Below, piece by piece: positions 20,070 through 28,858 of a DNA stretch of 45,248 nucleotides. Below the pieces are notes generated by a model. It saw only the letters and a list, made by a program, of their open reading frames with translations, was not told the origin of the DNA and ran no database searches. Origin of the DNA: Hypsibius dujardini (Eukaryota; Tardigrada; Eutardigrada; Parachela; Hypsibiidae); NCBI GenBank assembly GCA_001579985.1, contig LRSR01001359.1, positions 1 through 45,248 of the forward strand, written 5' to 3'. Numbering within the stretch: the first letter of the stretch is position 1; each line of letters starts with the position of its first letter. Position numbers and translations under genes: made by a program.

Positions 20070-22879
20070 CTGCCCTAATTCTGGCTACCCCGTTTTTTTG
20101 CCTAATCCTGGCCACCCTAATTTAGTGAGGGCAACAGGTGGCGCGCCTATCACCAAGGTTTCTAAAGTGCCACGGAGGATAGGAGATCGAATCTCGGAAA
20201 TCACGTTTTTTTTTATTTTTCGACGTATCTTTATTTTCGACCATTTTGGCAGCGCAAAGGAAGTTTAACCCCCGGAGAATCCAATTTCTTCTCACAAAAA
20301 AGAGAATTTTTTAGCCGGCAAAATCTTCCTGGGTTTGCCTTGCGGTTGCTTTGGTTTTGGGACTTCTTTTTCGCTCGCACTGCATCCAATTCTTCCAGCG
20401 TCTTGATGAACTGCGGTGTGTTCACTGCTGCGCCACGTTCAAACCGCAGCAGGCTGGTTTTGAAGACTCGGGTTTTTTTCGGGGCGTTCCGGATGCAAGT
20501 TTGCGCTCAGTCGACTACACAAGTTCCAATCAGAATCTGGTCTAAATGAAAAGAAAAACAATGTGTGTATTAAATTCAAGTGACGCAAATGAAGAGAACT
20601 CACAACAGTTACAAATTGCCTGTTATTTATTAATACTTCTTTGCCGTAGCTTTTGCCAAGAAGTGTGACATCAGCTCCGCTCGACCTGCTAGCAATTCAG
20701 GGATGTCTGAGATGAGAAGCTCTGTGACTTTGGTAAAGGTCTCTGCGTGTTGTTTGATGTCGATGCATTTTACTGGTAAAACGGGCTCCTTGAAGACCGT
20801 ACTAGGAATAATTTTCGGGGAGAAGGGAAAAATGCCGAAGCTTGAAAATCTAGATGAAAGGTTAGACGCAAATCTCGCCTTTGTGCATACAGCTGCCAAG
20901 TGCCGGGGGAAGGAGCTCTTCGTAATCTGCAGTCAGAGAGATGGCCAGTTAATTAACAAAAACATGCAAAAGGAACGTTTTTCCGCAGAAGACACACAAT
21001 GTCACCGCTGTCCACGGGGATTTTTCGGACGTAATTGTTGTAGTTTTTTTTCAATCCGCCGAAAACTTTCGCATGCAGCGGTTGAAGTCGGGCCGTCTGC
21101 CCGGCAGGCAGACAGATCATTCGGACATTGCGTTGCAAAAAAATCGGTTTAGTTCAGTTTTACCATGCATGGATGCCCGACATGTCCTCACTTCGATACA
21201 CAGCTTCAAAAGCTTGGTTGTAGACGTGCGAATAATGACCGTAAAAAATTAATTTCTGCAATAATAATAAATATGTTCAACTAAAACGAGTATGCAGCAA
21301 AACCAGCAGGTAAAAAGGCAGTCATTCAGATAGGCAGAGAAACAAACAGACACACCCAGACAAACCGACAAGCAGACGAAAATACCAATGTAGCTTCTGT
21401 ACCTTTTTTGCGACACGATTGGGAAAGACTTCAGCCGCAAAGTAGCCAGTCAAACTGTCGAAGTCCATTATACCCGAACTATTCACGGCGATGTGGATTT
21501 GATTGGAACGGCCGTCATACCATTCATTAGAGTGCAGGGCTCCTTTGAATAAGACAAGCGGTCGCAACATTCGACCCGTGGCGTTGCCACAAACAAGAGT
21601 CGTTACTTGATCGCGATCGTTGCCTGTACAACAAAATTTAAAGCACTTTTGAAACCTGAATGATAGGCAAACTGATGGAACTGTCAGGTTACAACCCTGA
21701 ATGAATGAATGAAATCAATCAATCGATCACGCGCGCAGTATACCAGAACTAGCACACTAGGCTGAAATCACTGATCAGTCAATCAATCTGCCCCGGCTAC
21801 TTGAACGTCAATTTTAACTTGCCAATCAGTCAATCAAGTTCAGCCATCTTAAAACCGTACCTGCTGCAAAGTAGTATATGTGTTTCGTTCCCGTTGCTGC
21901 GAGGGTTTTGGAGTAAAGGACGGCAAGTTTGAAGGCGGATTCGTCGTAGTTAAAAACACCATCCGGATCGTCGAGGTAGCCTTCCTCGTGAAGCGATGAA
22001 AGTAGGGCAATATACTGTTCCGCACCATCGGCCGTTCATTCTTTAAGCTTCTTAATGTTTTGTGCTTGAGTGACTCGCTCAGATACTTTGGGATGGCGCT
22101 GCATAAACTTGCGGAACCACTTATCACCGACCTCCACGTTCTCCGGAATCAGGCCTTTGGACTTAGTGCATTCACTGACAACTCGTAAAAACTCACTGCG
22201 TGCCATTCCAATTTAAAACTGCGAACAGAGGATAATTATCTCCTCCAAAGCTTCTTCGTCCAATGGGCTGAACAAAACAGGGCGCCCCGATCCAGATTTT
22301 TGAAAAGGATTGCTCAAATGGGAGGAGAGAGTAGAGCGTGGAATGCCATGGATTTTTGCCGCTCGACGAACGCTAATGCCTTTCTCTCTGACATCGGACA
22401 TGGCCACTTCAATCAGAGGTGCTTTTCGAAAAAACGACATTGCTAAGAAAATTTTTTTAATCCAAAATGGCAAAAACAGTAAGGATTACAAGCGTAATTC
22501 TGAATTTGCGAGGCAAATCAACAAACGTCCTTGTAGATTTGTTTAGATTTATTTGGCATCTGTAGATTTCCTCGATTGCTTGATTAGCATGGCGAGGCCA
22601 TACAGGGGAATGCTCCGTGAAAGAGCGCTTGCAGCGCCCTCTTCTAGTCTAGTGTGAAATTGTCGGTCTGATTTCGGTCTGATTCCCTATCTCTTCCGAC
22701 ACGTTTTTCTCTGAAAGTTCACATCCAAACAATTTGAACCCAGCATCAAATTGTTCCGGTGTTGAAGGCCTTCATATCAACGTTGAAAGTCTTATTGAAA
22801 TAGTAATACTGAATTAGATAATCCACTTGCAAAGTGGCTAGGATTAGGCTAAAAAACGGGGTGGCCAGGATTAGGCCTG
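20070..22879 (-). mobile_element. Decayed pogo/Tigger-type DNA transposon, 2.8 kb
   Basis: Inverted ends of about 48 bases lie at 20070-20117 and 22832-22879; both contain CCTAAT.CTGGC.ACCCCGTTTTTT. The minus strand encodes a broken transposase between them. Order of remnants: HTH_psq-like domain (22473-22210; VRRAAKIHGIPRSTLSSHL); a CENP-B-type DNA-binding piece (about 22140-22020; GDKWFRKFMQRHPKVSE); the first catalytic block NYDESAFKL (about 21940); NATGRMLRPLVLFKGA (about 21570); GHYSH (about 21210), where the usual Asp before GH is Tyr; CLPAGQTARLQPL and VFGGLKKNY (about 21100); and a basic tail near 20300. Several frameshifts separate these, and one catalytic Asp is lost, so it cannot make active transposase. 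It sits between the two UGT pseudogenes. TA target duplications are not evident. Confidence 0.8.
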
Positions 22880-23171
22880 ACCCCTCGTACGCAAAACTGT
22901 TTTGTCTTCCAATATTATCGCAGAGCGAGGAGAATGCATGGAGATGTCAAAGTTCTCACCTTTTACAAATGTGCACGCACCAACCTCCTGCACTCATGAC
23001 TCCAAATTTCGACCCTTGACGCAATATTTTACCGAAACAAATTTGAACACAAGATCCCAGATATGTTCTGGTGGATTATATATTGGTAGACTTGTTACTG
23101 AATACTTTGACACCTAGTATAAATAGAGGAAAATAAAACTATGGTCTAAAAATGTAATCCTAAAGTACTCA
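22880..23171. other. Spacer between Tigger element and UGT 2
   Basis: About 290 bases downstream of UGT pseudogene 2. No gene or element seen. It would include any former 3' UTR of the UGT. Confidence 0.4.
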
Positions 23172-24632
23172 TCACGAGGTACTTGTAACAATCGGTACGT
23201 GAGTTTGCGCACTCGGCAAACTAATCAGCTCTCGAAAGGCGATGTCAGAGCTCCCGCCCGAACCCGTCGCCAACTTCAACTTCGAGCTCAATGACTGAGC
23301 GAAAAGTCGGCAAACACTTTCCGTCGAATCACTCCTCCATCCCACCATCAAAATGATCTTTTCAATCTCATCAGCCAACACCACGCGCCCCGGCTTGAGC
23401 CTGGTCCCATCCACCATGACGGCGGTCGATCACTGAACCAACCACTCGGCGTTATTCTTCTGGTCGCCAAACATTGGCCAAGCCACGACCGGAATCCCGG
23501 CGGCAACGCTTCCATGGTGCAGTTCCATCCGCAATAGCTCAAAAAGACCGCCGTCGAAGCGTGCTGCAGGATCAGCTTTTGCGGAGCCCATCCCAGGATC
23601 AAAAACGGGTTCTCCAGAGCGTCAAACTGCTTCGCCATCCGGGAGAGTATTTCACCCGGAAGGTGTTGCTGTTGTTCCGAACGAAGTGACCAAATGAAGG
23701 GCTTACCCACCTTCACCAGAGCTTTACCAAGTTCCGCAATTTGCACGGGTGACGGGTAGGAAATCGAGCCAAAGCTGACGTACACCACCGACGTCACCGG
23801 CTGGAGGTCCAACCATGTCTGCACTTTGTCCTGCTGTGGAAAGTTTGTCCGCCGGCGGCATTAGCGGACCGACGAATCGCAGTGGAATACCCTTCAAGAT
23901 TGGAAACGTTTCCATCAGCGCGAGAAATTGTCCCGTTCTATTTCGAGGGCGGAGTTGAAGATAATTCCACTGACTAGAGGAGTTGTCCGGCACATGGTTA
24001 AAAACAGTTGCTTGAACAAATTCGGCATGGTTGGAGGAGGAGCTCCTGGTAGGGGTGTTTCGAAGAAAGCGTTGCCCTGTGCGTCATCCTCGAAGACCGG
24101 GTGATCCTCAGTCATGGAGACCGCCCCAAGGGTCATCGACGCGCAGGCAGTGTTGAAAAAGTGGAACGGGATGCCGCGGTCGTGGCAAATTGTCAAGTCC
24201 TCGGCGAGAGTCTTGTCAACGATGACGAAATCGACGGGAGCCGTGATTCCAAGGACGTTGACCGGGTCTCCGACACCGCTCCGGGCTGGTATGGCTTGCA
24301 GAAGAGTCCTGACGCCGGGGACGCCGGGGCTGACGGCGGCCATTGTTGTGAAGAAGATGGTCGGCTCTAGGATATTCGATCCGTCCAGCTGTTCCATCAG
24401 GCCGTTCGGGATGCTGACGAGGGAAAAGTGAAAGGGAGATGAGGGAGATGAGCTCGAGGGAGATGAGCTCGCGCTGATGAATTTGATTGAACAGGCATTG
24501 GGAGACAGCGAATGTGACGTCATGGTGTCGGGCGATTTTCCTTCCGAGCTACGCGAGTGGGATCATGTGTCCGTAGGCTGGTAAAGGGAGGAGAAGAACG
24601 TGCCGCCGAGGAATAACGGCCACGGACGTCAT
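23172..24632 (-). pseudogene. Plant-type UDP-glycosyltransferase pseudogene 2 (near full length)
   Basis: ATG at 24632 and TGA at 23172 bound about 487 codons, the usual size of GT1-family UGTs with a plant-type PSPG box. The N-terminal LPLPAYGHMIPLA keeps the catalytic-His context. The PSPG box runs from WAPQKLILQHASTAVFLSYC through GWNCTMEAL to WPMFGDQ (about 23590-23460), ending in the Asp-Gln pair that contacts the sugar donor. It is intronless. Lesions: an in-frame TAG at 24549-24551 just after the His motif; a short duplicated GGGAGATGAGCTC segment with a frameshift (24430-24475); shifts near 23940 and 23820; one inside the PSPG box near 23505; and TGA near 23433. As assembled it is dead. 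It was a glycosyltransferase for small molecules by family. Box type suggests plant-like or horizontally acquired ancestry, which is inference. Confidence 0.85.
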
Positions 24633-25703
24633 GGTTTAGTAAAGCAGAGTAGATTTATTTAGTGTTGGACGTACTGTCGCATTTTGTGTCTCAGCTGTCC
24701 CGGATGGTAAGTCAGAAAAGCACACGACTACATCCAAAGTGCGGAACGTGGCATGCTGCAGGTATGTCTTTAGTTTTATCATCATGATTCTCAATTTTGG
24801 ACAAATTGATTTCTCTCCGAATAGGCAGACTCAGATATTACGGGAGGAAGGATGAGAGATCAAAGTTCTTACACTAGATAAAACTATCATTATAAAAATA
24901 CTGTATCAGATGACAGGTCCTTCGCAAGATTCTTATTTGAATTGTTAGCAACAAATTTGCTGCAACATCTCGCAAATTTCTATACATATTGTAGTTGCTG
25001 CGATTTGAGAATATGTTCCCTTTACTTTCCGTTTGTGATGATTAACAGGAGTGCGGCTAAGATTCGCCTCTGATTGTTGGAAAAAACGTCATCATACAGT
25101 CATGAAAGAGGTGCCATCGATCCTGGCCATGGACGCGGACACGCAGGATCCTAGTCCAGAAACAATTTGATCGGTCAAATTCCCGTAACCACTGAACTGC
25201 GACCACTGCAACATACGCCTTCCTGCTAAATGTGTAGCGTGGACACGCTAAAAATCTTCACCTTCGTTAAAGTTGAAGATGTACTGTGGCATGGGGTATG
25301 CCTAGTTAAGATGTCACTCCACAATAAGAATTTGCAAATTACATTTGACGTCGCACGAATCAAAAAAGTTCATTCATCATCAACTTACGTAATACGAATT
25401 ATCGTGACGTATAAAATATCGTAATTTCTGAAGCGAATAAGGGAATGAGCACTCAATTTCAATTGCCCCACTGGTGGAAACCTACTGCATAGTCGGATTT
25501 GGGTTCGGTTGGCATCGGCAACAATATATTTAACGGTCAGAGGATAGACCTAGCGATGGACCTCAAAACATTGGTCGAGCAGGCATTTTTGCCCTTTCTT
25601 CGTCATATAGGTCATGAGCTTGATGTGACAGTGAACGACTCCTGCTAATCGTCAGTAGAACGTCAGTAAGTCCGAAGAAAAGACAGAAAGTGTTCGTAAT
25701 GAA

Positions 25704-25818
25704 CGGCACCATGGCCCAGCGGCGCAAAAGCTTGTTTTTGAAGCAAAAGCCACCGGGTTCGATTTCCTATGCGGTGTAACTTTATGTCTTTTCCGTCTTG
25801 CGCCGACAGAGGGCGCTT
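25704..25818 (+). mobile_element. tRNA-derived SINE, copy 1
   Basis: TGGCCCAGCGG fits an RNA polymerase III A box, and GGGTTCGATTTCC about 40 bases later fits a B box. A T-rich unit follows with TTTTCCGTCTTGCGCCGACA and GAGGGCGCTT. The same order is repeated at 27878-27993 with about 80% identity by eye. A tRNA-like head joined to a shared unrelated 3' part defines a tRNA-derived SINE rather than a tRNA gene; the head does not fold into a convincing cloverleaf. Confidence 0.7.
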
Positions 25819-27877
25819 ATTTAATGGAAAAGACTACTTTCCAAGTAATCTGTTTATAATATGGAAACCGCGCCCAACGGCTGGCCGCCTCTCTCCATTC
25901 ACCCGTCTCGCATGTGCGCGAGGATAAGTTTCCTCGAGGACGTTTCTGGCCTTCGAGCGACTCGCTTGAAAACTTCAGTTGTCTCTTGCGTTCGCGCAAC
26001 CATCATTCAGTTGTCCATTCATTTCGAGCATTCAAACTCTCTGAAAAACTTGTTTTACCCACCCACCCTCGCCTGTTGTAGTATTTTTACTCGATTTTAT
26101 TTCGTTTTTCATATGCGTACCTTGTTTTAAATATGCGTTTGATTGGCCGCACAGGCGCCGTGTGTTTTGTGCACGGTTGTGCACGGTATTTTTATGCCAT
26201 CAAGGAAATAAAACCTTAACCCCTGCGCGTGCGGTATCTCTCCTCGTGTTCTCTCGCTTGCCCTCACAGTCGATGATCCACTTCCGCATGCAAATGGCTT
26301 CAGATATTATAATTATTTATTAATCTGACTTGTCTCCCCCCAGTAAAAGTCGAGGCGCGCAGGATTGCCCCCTCGTTATCGTACCTCTCCACTTCAAATG
26401 TAGAGCCTGATCAGTAGAAGTAGCGCAGTACCGGGTTTCTAAGGGCTACTTAGAACAAGAAAGACCTGGAGAGTGCGAGGAAGAAAAAGACCCAGGGACT
26501 GGAACATCGAGGCAGACGGACATGTCCCCTCGGTACTAGTTGACCGGTGCCCGCAAAAAAATTTGGGGCTGTGGGTTGGGGAATAGTGTGCTTCCACCCC
26601 GCTTGAATCCAAAGTTCAATCGCTAGCGAGGACCTGTCGCTGCCTCTCCACATGTAACAATGAGCGAATCCTGCTTCGTTACGTCAGGACGATAAGAAAC
26701 TCCGGGGAAAAAAAAGAAAGTGTTCCTAGTGAACACCACCCCCTAACGAATTTTTTAAGGTCCGAAAAACATTTTTGAGGCCTTTTTCGAACTTTATTTG
26801 GGTCTTAATTTGGGTCTTAATTAATAATAATTAATAATTAATGTTCCCCATTTGGTGCTCTTGAACGGTTTATTTTGGCCGTATGACAAATTTTGTTCAC
26901 ACGCAGATAGGACCAGATTTGTGCCACTAAGACTAAATCGTACCATTTTGATTAAAAAAGCCACAGTTATCTCAGATTTTTTTTATTACCCATATCAGTG
27001 CAAGTAAAATCAAACACAACAGCAAAAACAAGGAAGAGCCCGTGGAGCCAGGCAGACGGCAATGCGAAATTTGACCAACCCTGGAACTGCCAAACTTGCA
27101 GATAGCCCTACCCAATCGATTCATTGATTAGCTTTCCAAAGATTTGCCTGATGCGTTCAACCGAGAATTCTGCCGTTGTCCTATCTTAGTTTCGAATCAT
27201 ATTAATTTTTGTTAAACCCTATTTGATTTTTTAATTAACCCTATAATTTTAAATACACCCTAATCCCTAAAACGGCAGAAGTCCGAGCAAACGCAGCAGC
27301 AAACAAAACTCCGCAGAGCCAATCAAGAGATCAATCGAAGTAGTCTACCTGAAAATCATGCAGCTCCAACGGTCGGGCAAAATGCAAGGAAAGCAGCACC
27401 AAGAACACGTAACATCCTTTGAACCTGCACATATACAAACTCCATTTTGAATTCCGCATCCAAAAATTATTGAGAAGCCAGGTTTCAATAACATCGGAAG
27501 ATCAAAATGAAAGAAAACTAAAAGGACGTCAATTCTCCAAATTCCAACAAATGCCCGTCTTCAGACGTTCGTAATTTGGAACGTGATTGAAAATGAAGAA
27601 ATAAACATGAACGAAAATAATATAAATCATGATGAAAATGTATTCTTAGGCGCGATAAAAACAACAAAAAACGAACAACTGCCAAGAAAAGCAAATAATT
27701 CAAAAAAATAACGCTGCACATCGCACATGCGCACAACCGACCTTTTCGACTTAAATAAGATCCGGGGGACAAATCATGACCCCAAATTACTTAATTTGTG
27801 CCCTTCGCTGTATTAAAAATTCGCAACTTTGTCCTACGGCCAAAATAGAGGGTAAAATAAAGCCCCACCAGTACTAG

Positions 27878-27993
27878 CGACCGTGGCCCAAATGCGAAAA
27901 CGCTTGTTTTTGAATCAGAAGGCACCGGGTTTGATTCCTCGTGCCGTGTAATTTTGTCTTTTCCGTTTTGCGCCGACAGAGGGCGCTTTTTTA
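27878..27993 (+). mobile_element. tRNA-derived SINE, copy 2
   Basis: Second copy of the element at 25704-25818: TGGCCCAAATGCG (A-box-like, altered), CTTGTTTTTGAA, CACCGGGTTTGATTCC (B box), TTTTCCGTTTTGCGCCGACA, GAGGGCGCTT. The B box keeps GGTTTGATTCC. Some substitutions separate the copies, so neither is a very recent duplicate of the other. Confidence 0.7.
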
Positions 27994-28066
27994 ATTCATT
28001 AATCTGACTTGGACATTCTAATCAGTCTGACATTCTTAAAGTCCTCCCCGTTTTTTCATCGTTCAG

Positions 28067-28239
28067 ACGATGACGTGATGGCTTTATTTGTGGAGCATCA
28101 GCAGCTGTGCGAGCACCTCAATGTGACATTCTACAAGGCGCTGCCCGGCCAATACCGTCTGCTGATTGCACTCTGCATTTTCCATGTGAATCATCCTCCC
28201 CTGGAGCCTCCGCCATTCGAGTTCGTCTACAAAAAGTGA
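28067..28239 (+). CDS. Terminal-type exon of an unrecognised gene
   Basis: After acceptor TTTTTTCATCGTTCAG (ending 28066) the frame reads DDVMALFVEHQQLCEHLNVT, then FYKALPGQYRLLIALCIFHV, and ends PPFEFVYKK with TGA at 28237-28239. The smooth helical character and codon use suggest genuine coding sequence, about 57 codons. It opens one base into a codon. No upstream partner exon was found in the transposon-rich 3 kb to its left, so it may be an orphan exon of a broken gene within the cargo block. The family is not recognised. Confidence 0.4.
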
Positions 28240-28806
28240 GACCTGGACGTGACGACTGGTCGTCCTTTTCCCTTTCCGAGTCTGCCGGCACACCGTTCGG
28301 GGCCATTGAGAGAGGGCTTCCTTAAAGCTTCAAGTGCTTCTTGAACTTCCGTTTAATTGACGCAAGTCCTAACGACCGTTCAAGTTTTCCTTAGAATTCT
28401 CCTTGTTTTGTGCCACTGATCGGAGGCGATTTCCTTTCTATGTGTTACTTGTTTTCGAATACTTCCTTTTTTCATATATACATGAAACAGTTGCACAATC
28501 TGCCTGGCTTAACTGAAGCGAAATTAATTAGTACTTACAGTACGTTTGCGAAATTCCACTGTTCAGGCAGAAAATTCAAGAAACTCGCGTATACACTACC
28601 TCGTTTTTGCAAGAAGAGTAGTTACGGCGTCTTTGAGCTTTTGATATACACTGCCTCGTGAAAAATAGGTAACGCATCAACTGTCCATCTGGTCAGTGAC
28701 CTATTTTTAGGATGCCGTAGGCCATCCGCGCGTACACGTCTACATCATTTTGCTGTTTGAATTCTCGTGTTTCACGTGTGACAGTCATATACATTCAATG
28801 TATCAC

Positions 28807-28815
28807 TTTATAAAA
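28807..28815 (+). promoter_or_regulatory. TATA box of the protease homologue
   Basis: TTTATAAAA lies about 45 bases upstream of the ATG at 28859, which would place the transcription start about 20 bases before the start codon. Spacing and sequence fit a standard metazoan TATA promoter with a very short 5' UTR. Confidence 0.5.
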
Positions 28816-28858
28816 TTGCGCTTCATTTTTCTCAATAACCCCGCTATGCACGAGCAAG

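Larger units (their letters stand above)
24633..28066. other. Gene-poor stretch with SINE copies
   Basis: About 3.4 kb without a supported protein-coding exon. It holds two tRNA-derived SINE copies (listed separately). TATTAATCTGACTTG near 26308 recurs as CATTAATCTGACTTG just after the second SINE, suggesting older related insertions. Open frames at 25230-25424, 26450-26653 and 27518-27772 show no motif or splice context. Confidence 0.5.
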
